In this document: one piece after another, positions 6,550 to 15,888 of the stretch
Position numbering within the stretch: position 1 is the first letter of the stretch
Layout: every line of letters begins with the position of its first letter
Assembly (NCBI GenBank): GCA_964624235.1
Contig: CAZUXY010000078.1
Span: 1 to 15,888, forward strand
Source of the DNA: CAZUXY01 sp964624235
GTDB taxonomy: Bacteria > Spirochaetota > UBA4802 > UBA5368
DNA: 15,888 nucleotides
Direction: 5' to 3'
Notes under the pieces: generated by a model
Databases searched by the model: none
Told to the model about the DNA's origin: nothing
What the model saw: the letters and a program-made list of their open reading frames with translations, nothing else
Program-made: the position numbers and the translations under genes

Positions 6550-7547
6550 GGAGCACCACCAACACACGAACGCAACAGATCAACCGCTTTTCTCAAAACA
6601 TCTTCGGTGTCACCGTAGGCGCCGAGATATCCAAGGGTTCGTTGTATGAATCGTTCGTAGTGAGGACGCTTCATAACCGTTATCTGATATCCGAATGTAC
6701 CCAGCGCTTTCACGTTTCGCTGAAAGGCCATGATCGTGAAATAATAATCAAATTCACCGGGAGTTAAACCGTGCACACCGTTTTCACGGGACAGATGATA
6801 ATAGTAGTCTTTCAGATTTTTTAATTCATTATCCCCGATCCCCGTATAACTGTCACGCAGCAAGGATGCAAGGTCATACACGGGGAGACCCATCCTGCTG
6901 TCCTGGAAATCGATAATATAGGGAACACCCGCCGGCAACATGATATTACGGCTGTGGAAATCCCTGTGATTGAGTACAAAGTGCTGCGGCACATCGAGTA
7001 TATCTGAAATTCGTGTGAATTCCACACGGAGTTCATGCGCAACGGCATCTTCAATAACCCCGAAGTAACCCTTAAGCGCATGCTCGATAAAGAAATCGAA
7101 CTCCTGCATCAGTTTTTCCCGGTCAAACGAAAGCGAGAAAGGCAGCAACTCCTTTTCCCCTTTTTTTATGGAATGTATCCTTACCATGATATCCAGCAGG
7201 TTATGGTAAACGGCTGCGCTGGCCCCGGCACTCATGCGTGGAAACTCTGTTTCCAGCATGGAATCCCCGAGATCCTGCAGCAACAGCAGTCCTTTATCCG
7301 GCATGACCCTGTATACCTCGGGAACCGGTATATGGTGGCGGCGGTAAAGGGAATAAACGATCATAAACGGATATGCATCAACAGCGATACCATTGAGGGC
7401 CGTGTCGCGGCAGATTATGAAACTGGAACCACCGCTGCGTACCCGGAAGTATTCTCGCGTTGAAGCGTCACCCTGAAGTTTTTGCGGCCATTCATAGACA
7501 CCGAGGGTATCATCAAGAAATGACTGCAGGGAGGCATCCGGTTTCAT
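6546..7547 (-). CDS. amgK: AmgK-type anomeric sugar kinase (MurNAc/GlcNAc kinase)
   Basis: Characterised AmgK proteins phosphorylate MurNAc (and GlcNAc) at the anomeric carbon, giving MurNAc-alpha-1-phosphate. The 333-residue protein has the family pattern: GDASTREYFRV (26-36), LLLQDLGD (88-95), the Brenner motif NHRDFHSRN (193-201, catalytic Asp196), IIDFQDSRMG (211-220, metal-binding Asp213), YDLASLLRDSY (224-234) and FQRNVKALGTFG (275-286). These set it apart from antibiotic phosphotransferases in the same superfamily. ATG 7547 (MKPDASLQSF) was chosen because the longer frame begins at a TTG with no ribosome binding site and an unconserved leader; no clear Shine-Dalgarno precedes 7547 either, so the start is uncertain. 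The stop overlaps the MurU-like gene by four bases, so the two are translated from one message. It follows ftsZ after a hairpin. Confidence 0.86.
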   Translation of the reverse strand: MKPDASLQSFLDDTLGVYEWPQKLQGDASTREYFRVRSGGSSFIICRDTALNGIAVDAYPFMIVYSLYRRHHIPVPEVYRVMPDKGLLLLQDLGDSMLETEFPRMSAGASAAVYHNLLDIMVRIHSIKKGEKELLPFSLSFDREKLMQEFDFFIEHALKGYFGVIEDAVAHELRVEFTRISDILDVPQHFVLNHRDFHSRNIMLPAGVPYIIDFQDSRMGLPVYDLASLLRDSYTGIGDNELKNLKDYYYHLSRENGVHGLTPGEFDYYFTIMAFQRNVKALGTFGYQITVMKRPHYERFIQRTLGYLGAYGDTEDVLRKAVDLLRSCVGGAP

Positions 7548-7605
7548 ACCGACTAGGGTAAAAAGGACATCGGGACAGTGTAAAGCATAATTCCACGGAG
7601 AAGGA

Positions 7606-7628
7606 TGCTCCCGAATAGTGCGGGAGCA
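7606..7628. promoter_or_regulatory. Perfect 8-bp inverted repeat upstream of amgK
   Basis: TGCTCCCG and CGGGAGCA flank a 7-base AT-rich spacer, ending about 60 bases before the amgK ATG. No T-run follows on either strand, so it is a poor terminator. It may be an operator or a leader hairpin controlling amgK/murU. No convincing -35/-10 pair was found in the same gap. Confidence 0.4.
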
Positions 7629-7668
7629 ATCATTCCACAAGGGGGAAAGTAAAGATACTAAACTGATT

Positions 7669-7699
7669 GTCCGGGGGCCGGCACAACCGGCACCCGGAC
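7669..7699 (-). terminator. GC-rich hairpin after ftsZ, likely end of the dcw transcript
   Basis: On the minus strand GTCCGGGTGCCGG pairs with CCGGCCCCCGGAC around a TTGTG loop, a 13-bp stem with one mismatch. It begins 18 bases after the ftsZ stop. The following bases (AATCAGTTTAGTATCTTTAC) are T-rich but not a clean run. Termination may therefore be partial, allowing read-through into amgK. Confidence 0.65.
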
Positions 7700-7717
7700 G
7701 ACAAGGGGGAAAAACAT

Positions 7718-8902
7718 TTAATCAAGACTGCGCCTCAAGAATGTGGGTATTTCCAGATCCTCACCGGAAAAGTCCCTGTTGTTTTCTTTAAATCTTCGCT
7801 TCTCATAATCCAGGGTAAAGGTATGGGAGGCCGCGGGTACTTTTCTTTCCTGTTTCGTCTGGTTCTTACCCTCAATAAGTTTCAGGGAAGTTCCGGTTTT
7901 CCTGTCCAGATCGTTCTCGGGTTTTCGGGATAGCATATTCTTCTTACGGTCGAAACCTGTGGCGATCACCGTAACCCTAACTCTTTCATCCAGGGCGGGA
8001 TCGATGGTGGTGCCGAATATTATATTGGCGTCGGGATCTACCTGCCGCGTGATGATATCGGTGACCTCGTTTACCTCGTGCAGGGAAAGGTCGTTGCCGC
8101 CGGCGATGTTGATGAGCACCGCCCTGGCCCCCTCAATGCTGGTTTCCTCGAGCAACGGGCTGTTAATTGCCATCTGTGTAGCCTCTATGGCCTTGTTCTC
8201 TCCGGAACCGATACCCACTCCCATCAGGGCATCACCGGTCTCTTTCATCACCGTGCGCACATCGGCGAAATCGACATTTACCAGGCCGGTGATCATTATG
8301 AGATCGGATATGCCCTGTACCCCCTGACGGAGTATATCATCGGCCAGCTTGAAGGCTTCGTCAATCGGCGTTTTCCGGTCAATGATCTTGAGCAACAGGT
8401 CGTTAGGGATAGTGATGAGCGTATCCACCTTGGGTTTGAGGTTCTGTATCCCCTCTTCCGCCCTCTCTGTTCTTTTCCTGCCTTCGGCGCGAAAAGGCCT
8501 GGTGACCACACCCACCGCCAGAGTGTTCAGTTCCTTGGCGACCTCCGCCACTATGGGCGCCGCACCCGTTCCGGTTCCGCCCCCCATACCGGCGGTGATA
8601 AACACCATATCGGCGCCTTTCAGGGCCTTATGGATCTTATCACGGTCTTCGTTGGCCGCTTCCCTACCCACATCCGGGTCGGCACCCGCGCCCAGGCCCC
8701 GTGTAAGTTTCTGGCCGATCTGGATCTTGACCGGGGCGAGGGAATCCCGCAACTGCTGCGCGTCGGTATTGATGACTATGAATTCGATCCCCTCCATGCC
8801 GGTCGAGATCATGCGGTTGATCGCATTGGTCCCGGCACCGCCGACTCCCACCACCTTGATAATGGTATTCATTGGTTTTTCTTCTTCCAGTCTGAACATC
8901 AT
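7718..8902 (-). CDS. ftsZ: Cell division GTPase FtsZ
   Basis: The tubulin-like GTPase that polymerises into the division ring. Visible: VVGVGGAGTNAINRM (17-31), the tubulin signature GGGTGTGAAPIV (107-118), and the T7 synergy loop NVDFADV (209-215) that completes the active site of the neighbouring subunit. A charged, variable linker spans about 322-380. The C-terminal peptide DLEIPTFLRR (382-391) is the docking site for FtsA and other partners. The length of 394 is usual. Two consecutive ATGs (8902 and 8899) follow AAGGGGG; the second has the better spacing, and ATG 8872 (MNTIIKVVG) is a weaker alternative. It lies 50 bases after ftsA and is the last gene before the hairpin. Confidence 0.98.
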   Translation of the reverse strand: MMFRLEEEKPMNTIIKVVGVGGAGTNAINRMISTGMEGIEFIVINTDAQQLRDSLAPVKIQIGQKLTRGLGAGADPDVGREAANEDRDKIHKALKGADMVFITAGMGGGTGTGAAPIVAEVAKELNTLAVGVVTRPFRAEGRKRTERAEEGIQNLKPKVDTLITIPNDLLLKIIDRKTPIDEAFKLADDILRQGVQGISDLIMITGLVNVDFADVRTVMKETGDALMGVGIGSGENKAIEATQMAINSPLLEETSIEGARAVLINIAGGNDLSLHEVNEVTDIITRQVDPDANIIFGTTIDPALDERVRVTVIATGFDRKKNMLSRKPENDLDRKTGTSLKLIEGKNQTKQERKVPAASHTFTLDYEKRRFKENNRDFSGEDLEIPTFLRRSLD

Positions 8903-8952
8903 TTCCCCCTTGTTCTGATATTATGTCGCATAAGATGTTAAAATAATAAGGC

Positions 8953-10182
8953 CTAAAGATAATTCTCCAGAAAGCTCTTGATCTTCTTTCCCAGAGAGCT
9001 GAGTTTTTTTTCTTTCGCAAATTTCGACTTTACCCTGAACTGTGCCATCTTGGCGCCGTACATCAGAAGCCCTACCGCGTTTGAGTACAACGGAGTCGCC
9101 ACCACATCTTTCAACCCGGCTATGTCCCTTGCGACACCTATTCGTACCGGCATATTAAAAACCCGCTCCGCGGCCTCGACGCATCCTTCCAGCATGCTGC
9201 CCCCGCCGGTAAGCACTATCCCCGCGGCAAGTATGTCTTTTTTGCCGCTTTTTACCAGTTCCCTCTCGATCATCTCCATGATCTCGATCATTCTCGGTTC
9301 GATAATCTGGGCCAGTTCCTGTCGGAACAGCCTCCTGGGCGCCCTTCCGCCCACCGACGGCACCTCGACAGTTTCCGAAGCGTCCACCAGGTCAACCACG
9401 GAACAGCCGTATTTTTTCTTTATTACCTCGGCGGATTCCAGTGGGGTACGCAACCCGATGGAAATGTCATTGGTAACGTGCAGGCCGCCTATGGAGAGCA
9501 CGGTGGAATAACTCACCCCTCCCTCGATGTATACCATAATGTCGGTGGTCCCTCCGCCGATATCGATGAGCGCGACCCCCAGTTCCTTTTCATCCCTGCT
9601 GAGGGTAGCTTCCGCCGATGCCAGCGGCGCGAAGATGATGTCCGAACACTGGTACCCCGACTTGTTGACCGATTTGACCATGTTCTGTATGCTGGTGGTC
9701 GCGCCGGTGATAATGTGCACCTCGGCTTCGAGCCTTACACCGCTCATGCCTATGGGGTCCTTTATCCCTGTTTGATCGTCCACCGAGAATTCCTTTGAGA
9801 GCACGTGCAGTATCTCACGGTCCACCGGTATTACAATCGCCTGGGCCGCCTCAATAACTCGCTTTATCTCAATGGGCGAGATGGTCCTCTGCCGGTTGGA
9901 AATGGCCACCACGCCGCGTGAATTCTCCCCTTTTATATGATTGCCCGTTATCCCCACATATACCGAGGCCACCTCCGTTCCCGCCATGAGCTCAGCGTCT
10001 TCGACGGATTTTACAATGGATGACACGGTGTTATCTATATTTACAATCACGCCGTTTTTAAGTCCCCTGGAAGGGGCCACGCCCACACCGGCCACCTCGA
10101 TCTGGTTGTTTTCATTTACATAACCGATTACGGTGCAGGTTTTTGTGGTACCGATATCCAATCCGACAATGATTTCTTCCAT
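8953..10182 (-). CDS. ftsA: Cell division protein FtsA
   Basis: An actin-like ATPase that tethers FtsZ filaments to the inner membrane and helps activate the divisome. Motifs: phosphate-1 loop VGLDIGTTKTCTVIG (6-20); the FtsA-specific 1C subdomain in the region about 85-165; phosphate-2 ALIDIGGGTTDIMVY; adenosine loop GIVLTGGGSMLEG. The C-terminus, LGKKIKSFLENYL, is an amphipathic helix of the kind that inserts into the membrane, preceded by a basic linker. At 409 residues it is of normal length. AAGGAAGGAG lies about eight bases before the ATG. It follows ftsQ after 19 bases. Confidence 0.97.
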   Translation of the reverse strand: MEEIIVGLDIGTTKTCTVIGYVNENNQIEVAGVGVAPSRGLKNGVIVNIDNTVSSIVKSVEDAELMAGTEVASVYVGITGNHIKGENSRGVVAISNRQRTISPIEIKRVIEAAQAIVIPVDREILHVLSKEFSVDDQTGIKDPIGMSGVRLEAEVHIITGATTSIQNMVKSVNKSGYQCSDIIFAPLASAEATLSRDEKELGVALIDIGGGTTDIMVYIEGGVSYSTVLSIGGLHVTNDISIGLRTPLESAEVIKKKYGCSVVDLVDASETVEVPSVGGRAPRRLFRQELAQIIEPRMIEIMEMIERELVKSGKKDILAAGIVLTGGGSMLEGCVEAAERVFNMPVRIGVARDIAGLKDVVATPLYSNAVGLLMYGAKMAQFRVKSKFAKEKKLSSLGKKIKSFLENYL

Positions 10183-10201
10183 TATAAAACTCCTTCCTTT
10201 T

Positions 10202-10927
10202 TTACTTCACCACCGCGAAATCACCAAAGTACTCCACCCGTTCGTGGTGACGTCCTTTCCTGTCAAGGTACCCCACGATATAACCCAGCGTGTCCTTTCG
10301 AAAATGGCGCAGGTCCAGGTACACGACCGTCTTTCTTCCATGAAGGGTCAGCACCGCTTTCGGATAGGCGCCGGCGTCCACCTCGGCGATTTCTCTGTAC
10401 AGCCGGCTGCCGCCATCCCTGAGTTCACTGAGCATCTCGAGTAACTTTCGTATCCTGGGTGAAAGCCTTCCCGACACGATCTCATCCTGGGAAATGATGA
10501 TCAGGGGCTGCCCGACCGCGTGCACCCTGTGCACGGACAGCACATCGAACCGGGCGTCAACCTCGAAGAGCACGGTCTGTGCTCCTTTCACCGCCGCCAT
10601 TACAAAGACAGGTTTTTTCTCCCGGACCGTTACCACAAGTCTGTCGCCGCCGCTGTTGATATGAAAATCCTGCACAAGGGGCTCCTTCTTAAGATACGCC
10701 TGCAGTCGGCCGATATCGACAAGCAGTCCGGCCTCCGACACTTTTACGCCGGCACCGTTGAGTATTTCATATTTACCCAGGTGTTCCAGTCCCCTGAAGT
10801 CTGCGCTCTTGAAAACCGCGCTTTGCCGCTCCGCATGTCCGGTCTCAACACCGAGTATGACAAGAAACAAAGCCATACCCGCAGCTTTTAATGAATTCTT
10901 GGCTGCAATGCCGGTCACAACTTTCAT
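10202..10927 (-). CDS. ftsQ: Divisome protein FtsQ/DivIB with POTRA domain
   Basis: FtsQ links FtsB/FtsL and other divisome parts in the periplasm. The assignment rests on position between murC and ftsA and on the fold pattern. A short hydrophobic segment (about 15-27) is followed by a POTRA-like domain (about 38-107, ending LVVTVREKKPVFVM) and a beta-rich domain to the end (DLRHFRKDTLGYIVGYLDRK, VEYFGDFAVV). Its 241 residues are on the short side. The N-terminus resembles a cleavable signal peptide: basic n-region, about 13 hydrophobic residues, then ETGHA/ER. Classical FtsQ has an uncleaved anchor. The start is two bases after the murC stop, with AGGGAG upstream. Sequence conservation is low, as is usual for FtsQ. 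Confidence 0.85.
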   Translation of the reverse strand: MKVVTGIAAKNSLKAAGMALFLVILGVETGHAERQSAVFKSADFRGLEHLGKYEILNGAGVKVSEAGLLVDIGRLQAYLKKEPLVQDFHINSGGDRLVVTVREKKPVFVMAAVKGAQTVLFEVDARFDVLSVHRVHAVGQPLIIISQDEIVSGRLSPRIRKLLEMLSELRDGGSRLYREIAEVDAGAYPKAVLTLHGRKTVVYLDLRHFRKDTLGYIVGYLDRKGRHHERVEYFGDFAVVK

Positions 10928-10929
10928 TA

Positions 10930-12283
<1,354 letters not shown>

Positions 12284-12303
<20 letters not shown>

Positions 12304-13435
12304 CGCCTTGCTCCTTATTCACCGCCGTGATATCGCCTGTCACGACTGAGGCTATGTCCGCCGCCGCCGCGGGCTTTCCTATCGCACGCGCTTTCTTTGC
12401 CATGCGTTCCAGCCGTGTCTCGTTGTTCAGCAAGTCGCCGAGAATGGGTGCCACCTTTTCGGGCACCGCATCCCTGTTCGGCACCTTCACCGCCGCCCCG
12501 GCCCTTTCAAAAACATCGGCGTTACGGTCCTGGTGGTCCATGGCCGCGTAAGGATAAGGGATAAGGACCGACGGTATGCCCATCGCCGCCAGCTCCATCA
12601 TTACACCGGAGCCTGAACGGCTGATGGCGATATCGCATGCCCGATAGGCCGTTCCAACATCGTCGATATACGGGGAAAGGTATATCGAACCGTAATCGCA
12701 CCCGCTCTGTACCGCTTCCTTGAATTTTCTGTACGAGTATTCACCCGTACTCCATATTATACCCACACCATTGAGTTCTTCGCTGAAACGGGTCCTGAGA
12801 CCATACACCAGATCATTAATGGCTACGGCACCCTGGCTCCCCCCTATGGCCAGGATAACCCTGCGGCAGTGCCGCAGATTGAACGCTTTTCTGGCGTTGT
12901 CCCGGTCGATATCGGTGAAAACTTTCTTTCTTATGGGATTACCCGGAGTCTGCATGCACCCGTGTATTTCATACGGCAGGTACTCCCGTGTTTCCTCAAA
13001 GGTGGCGAAGATCCTTGCAGACTTTTTCGCGAAGAGCATGGTTACCTTTCCTGGGACCGTGTTCTGCTCGCAGAGGTACAGAGGGATTTTCTTGATGACC
13101 GCCGCCGCCAGCGCCGGCGCGGACACATACCCCCCCATGCCGATCACGGCTTTAATCCTTTCCTTATGTAAGATTCTCATGGCCTTCAGCAGCGCAAAAC
13201 AAAAACGGATCCCGAATACCGGCAGTTTGAACACATTACGGGTGAACCCGGGGGCGCCGTAATACATCAGATCGCCCTGCTCGATATCACCCTTTGAAAT
13301 GAAACGGGAATCCTTTTTCCCCACCAGGAACAGAACCCGTCGTTTTCTTGCCCTGAATTCCTCATAAAGTGCAAGACCGGGGCTGATATGACCGCCGGTC
13401 CCCCCTCCCACAATAAGTATTCCCGCTTCAGTCAT
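12284..13435 (-). CDS. murG: Undecaprenyl-PP-MurNAc-pentapeptide GlcNAc transferase
   Basis: Adds GlcNAc to lipid I to make lipid II on the inner face of the inner membrane. The N-terminal GT-B domain has ILIVGGGTGGHISPGLAL (6-23), the lipid I-binding glycine loop, and GMGGYVSAPALAAA. The C-terminal UDP-GlcNAc domain has AIGGSQGAVAIN and SRSGSGVMMELAAMGIPSVL, followed by IPYPYAAMDHQ, the expected nucleotide-sugar site. Its 383 residues are slightly longer than the E. coli protein. The ATG overlaps the ftsW stop as ATGA with GAGG eight bases upstream. Confidence 0.97.
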
Positions 13436-14592
13436 CGCCAGACCTCTTCCGCAATCTTAAAATCTTCATGGACCACTTCGCGATACCTGGAAATATTCAG
13501 CAGTATTCCGACGGCAATCATCAGTGAAAGAAACGATGAACCCCCATAGCTGATGAAAGGCAGCGGAATCCCGGTCGCCGGCAGGCTCCCCGTCGCCACT
13601 CCGATATTGGTAAATGCCTGCACCACTATCATAAGCGTCAATCCCATGGCGAGCAGTCGGCCGAACTCGTCGGGCGCCTGGATGGATATGTTCATGCCCC
13701 GCCAGAACACCAGGGTGAAAAGCACTACAACGAGTGCGGTTCCCAACATGCCCGTTTCCTCGGCGATCACGGCGTAGATGAAATCGGTATGAGGTTCCGG
13801 GAGGCGTGAAAGTTTCTGCGTACCCTGGCCCAGTCCCACTCCCATGAAACCGCCTTTCTTGAAACAAATAAACGATTGTACGATATGATACCCGATCCCG
13901 TAACGGTCTTTCCACGGATCCAGGTAGGCGAGTATGCGATCCCAGCGGTAGGTTACCTGATAGATGATGAGATAAAACATGGGTATGCTGATAATGAACA
14001 GCGAAACCATATAAAACAGGGGAAACCCTGAAACGAAGAGTATTAAAATTGAGACCATCAGTATCACGATACCGGTCCCGAAATCGGGCTGCAGCATGAT
14101 AAGGATAAACATGACTGCCACCATCAGCATGGGAAACAGCATCTTCATAACCTGATTGGCGGTGCCGCTGTAATCGGTCGAAAACACCTTTGCCAGATAG
14201 ATTACCAGAAAAAGTTTCACGAACTCGGAGGGCTGCAGCGAAAGCGGACCGTAACCGAGCCATCGCGCGGATCCCTTCACGCTGTGTCCTACGCCTGGTA
14301 TGAGTACCAGGACCAGCAGCACCAGTGATGCTGCGAACATTATCCTCGTAAAGCGCAGATACACGCGATAGTCGATATACTGGACCATGAAAAGAACGAT
14401 AAATCCGAGCAGCACCCATATGAGCTGTTTTTTCAGAAAATAAAACGCATCGCCGAAGGTGTTCATGGCGAATACGGCGCTGGCGCTGTAGCTCATCGCC
14501 GTTCCGATACCCGCCAGGACAAGCAAAAGCAGGAACAGTCCCAGGTCGGGCTCCCCCCTTCTTCGGGTGTCGATGACGGATTTCAGATCCAC
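13432..14592 (-). CDS. ftsW: SEDS-family peptidoglycan glycosyltransferase FtsW
   Basis: Polymerises lipid II into glycan strands at the septum with its class B PBP partner. About ten hydrophobic segments are visible between residues 17 and 367. SEDS motifs: GSARWLGYGPLSLQPSEF (107-124), LQPDFGTG (167-174), LPEPHTDFIYAVIAEETG (264-281; Asp270 corresponds to the catalytic Asp262 of E. coli RodA) and GIPLPFISYGGSS (341-353). FtsW rather than RodA is chosen from its place between murD and murG. The start is GTG 14592, with GGAGG four bases upstream, overlapping murD by ten bases. Confidence 0.96.
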   Translation of the reverse strand: MDLKSVIDTRRRGEPDLGLFLLLLVLAGIGTAMSYSASAVFAMNTFGDAFYFLKKQLIWVLLGFIVLFMVQYIDYRVYLRFTRIMFAASLVLLVLVLIPGVGHSVKGSARWLGYGPLSLQPSEFVKLFLVIYLAKVFSTDYSGTANQVMKMLFPMLMVAVMFILIMLQPDFGTGIVILMVSILILFVSGFPLFYMVSLFIISIPMFYLIIYQVTYRWDRILAYLDPWKDRYGIGYHIVQSFICFKKGGFMGVGLGQGTQKLSRLPEPHTDFIYAVIAEETGMLGTALVVVLFTLVFWRGMNISIQAPDEFGRLLAMGLTLMIVVQAFTNIGVATGSLPATGIPLPFISYGGSSFLSLMIAVGILLNISRYREVVHEDFKIAEEVWR

Positions 14593-15888
14593 GACGCCTC
14601 CATCAGTTCTCGTACCGCCTTTTTAAAACTCGCTCCTCTCTCTTCGAAATCGGTGAACATGTCATAAGAGGCGCACGCGGGGGAGAGGAGTATAGTGTCC
14701 CCGCTGCCGCTCATCTCCATGGCCGCGCGTACCGCTTCCCCCATGGAATCCGCCGTCCGCTGAGAATACCCGCTGAACAGACGTGAAAATTCACCGCTCA
14801 TTTCACCTATCAGTACCAGGGCCTTGACCCTGCCCCGCATGCTTTTTTCGAGTCTTGAGTAATCGTCACCCTTGCCCCTCCCGCCAAGAATAAGGATGCC
14901 GTTTTCACCCCGAAGGCTTCTCAACGCCATCTCGACCGCACCCACGGTGGTGGCCTTTGAGTCGTTGATAAAGGTTCTGCCCCCGGCCTCACCAACGACC
15001 TCCATACGGTGCTCCAGACCGGGAAAGCTGTAACAGGCGCCGCTCACGGCACGCAGGTCCATTTCAGCATGTATTTTGCCGCAAACCGACCTTACCATCA
15101 GCAGGGCCGCCATGGTGTTCATGGCGTTATGGACACCCACGATACGCATGAAACGCATGTTCAGCACAGGGACCGCTTCCCCGTTTTCCCTGATCAGCAG
15201 CGTATCGCCGTCCATAAAAGCGTCGGCATCGGTGCTGTCCAGTGAAAAACCCAACCGCCGCGCCGAGACGGCATTCAGGCCAGACCGTATCATCTGATCA
15301 TCCGTATTGTATATGAAGTAATCATCCGCTCCCTGGTTCCCGGTGATCCTCAGTTTCGCCCGGAAATAGTCATTCATCCCAGGGTAGCGGTCCAGGTGAT
15401 CAGGGCTCACGTTAAGTATCGCCGAAACATCGGGTTTGAACCGGTCCACTGTTTCGAGTTGGAAGGAGGAGAGTTCAACAACGCTGATGGTATCATCACC
15501 GGTCTCTTCAACCAGGGATACCAGCGGTATGCCGATGTTCCCTCCCGCCACGGCACGGTGACCTGTTTCTTTAAGGATATGCGCCACCAGGCTTGTAGTG
15601 GTGGACTTTCCGTCGGTACCGGTAATAGCCACGATTCTTCCCTTCAAGAAACGGTACGCCAGCTCTATCTCGGCGATAACGGGGATACCGCGTCTGCGGG
15701 CTTCCGCGATCAGGGGAATCCCCGCCGGAACACCCGGGCTCAGCACCACCATATCGGTCCCCTCATCCAGAAGCGAAGGGTCCTGCACCCCGGCGCACAC
15801 CCGTACCTTTTTATCCAGGCGTGCGATCACGTCACTCAGTTCACCGGCGGGTTTTATATCCGAGACCGTTACGCGGGCGCCGCGTGAA
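14583..15888 (-). CDS. murD: UDP-N-acetylmuramoylalanine--D-glutamate ligase (5' end outside window)
   Basis: The cytoplasmic Mur ligase that adds D-Glu to UDP-MurNAc-L-Ala. The frame is open to the right edge: codons before the internal GTG at 15830 read SRGARVTVSDIKPAGELSD, the typical end of the first MurD beta-strand unit. Probably only some 20-30 N-terminal residues are missing. Visible: VVLSPGVPAGIPL; the ATP loop AITGTDGKSTTTSLV (about 15585-15630), with Asp where many MurD proteins have Asn; NVSPDHLDRY; HRMEVVGE; and FINDSKATTVGAVEMAL. It ends ten bases inside ftsW. MurD rather than MurC, MurE or MurF fits the DSKATT motif and the position before ftsW. Confidence 0.96.
   Translation of the reverse strand, partial: SRGARVTVSDIKPAGELSDVIARLDKKVRVCAGVQDPSLLDEGTDMVVLSPGVPAGIPLIAEARRRGIPVIAEIELAYRFLKGRIVAITGTDGKSTTTSLVAHILKETGHRAVAGGNIGIPLVSLVEETGDDTISVVELSSFQLETVDRFKPDVSAILNVSPDHLDRYPGMNDYFRAKLRITGNQGADDYFIYNTDDQMIRSGLNAVSARRLGFSLDSTDADAFMDGDTLLIRENGEAVPVLNMRFMRIVGVHNAMNTMAALLMVRSVCGKIHAEMDLRAVSGACYSFPGLEHRMEVVGEAGGRTFINDSKATTVGAVEMALRSLRGENGILILGGRGKGDDYSRLEKSMRGRVKALVLIGEMSGEFSRLFSGYSQRTADSMGEAVRAAMEMSGSGDTILLSPACASYDMFTDFEERGASFKKAVRELMEASWI

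Noticed and set aside
6550..6567. Extended start of the MurU-like gene at 6567
   Set aside because: It adds MCWWCS before the family's usual beginning, whereas GTG 6549 makes a clean 4-base overlap with the kinase stop.
6546..7547. Reading the kinase as an aminoglycoside resistance phosphotransferase
   Set aside because: It shares the Brenner motif with that superfamily, but the GDASTREYFRV, FQDSRMG and FQRNVKALG patterns and the adjacent nucleotidyltransferase are those of AmgK-type sugar kinases.
7548..7640. Longer amgK reading frame starting at TTG 7640
   Set aside because: There is no ribosome binding site, a rare start codon, and an unconserved Cys/Trp-containing leader that overlaps the inverted repeat. 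ATG 7547 matches where family members begin.
8078..8941. Long plus-strand open frame of 287 codons opposite ftsZ
   Set aside because: It is antisense to a clearly coding FtsZ, and its translation is rich in His, Arg and Cys without domain motifs. It is a shadow of the GC-biased coding strand.

Overview
The window is a compact bacterial chromosome segment. Its right two thirds are the distal half of a division and cell wall (dcw) cluster on the minus strand. In transcription order the genes are murD (5' end outside the window), ftsW, murG, murC, ftsQ, ftsA and ftsZ. Neighbours overlap or lie a few bases apart as far as ftsA, with 50 bases between ftsA and ftsZ. murC is followed directly by ftsQ, without the murB and ddl found in many proteobacterial clusters. 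This order resembles that of Bacteroidota/Chlorobi. The chemoreceptor, the multi-PAS sensor and the outer-membrane-type wall recycling genes fit a motile Gram-negative organism such as a spirochaete or deltaproteobacterium-like lineage. I cannot settle the phylum by eye.

Downstream of ftsZ is a strong hairpin, then two overlapping minus-strand genes: an AmgK-type sugar kinase and a MurU-type sugar-1-phosphate nucleotidyltransferase with an added left-handed beta-helix tail. Next comes a plus-strand chemoreceptor with a Cache sensor domain and a clear promoter. Divergent from it lies a NamZ/DUF1343 (GH171-type) exo-N-acetylmuramidase-like gene. Left of that are a serine O-acetyltransferase (cysE) and, overlapping it by 4 bases, a multi-PAS signalling protein whose C-terminal output part runs off the left edge.

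The most notable feature is functional. NamZ-like, AmgK-like and MurU-like proteins together would make a peptidoglycan salvage route: release of MurNAc, phosphorylation to MurNAc-1-phosphate, then conversion to UDP-MurNAc. UDP-MurNAc is the substrate of MurC, encoded about 4 kb upstream. The route would bypass MurA/MurB. The families are recognised from motifs; the pathway link is inference. The chemoreceptor interrupts the set, so it is not one operon.

No stretch over 300 bases lacks a gene. The largest gaps (about 196 bases between namZ and the chemoreceptor, 170 between ftsZ and amgK, 143 between namZ and cysE) hold the promoter-like elements, dyads and hairpins listed below. I saw no tRNA, rRNA, CRISPR array, insertion sequence or prophage signature.
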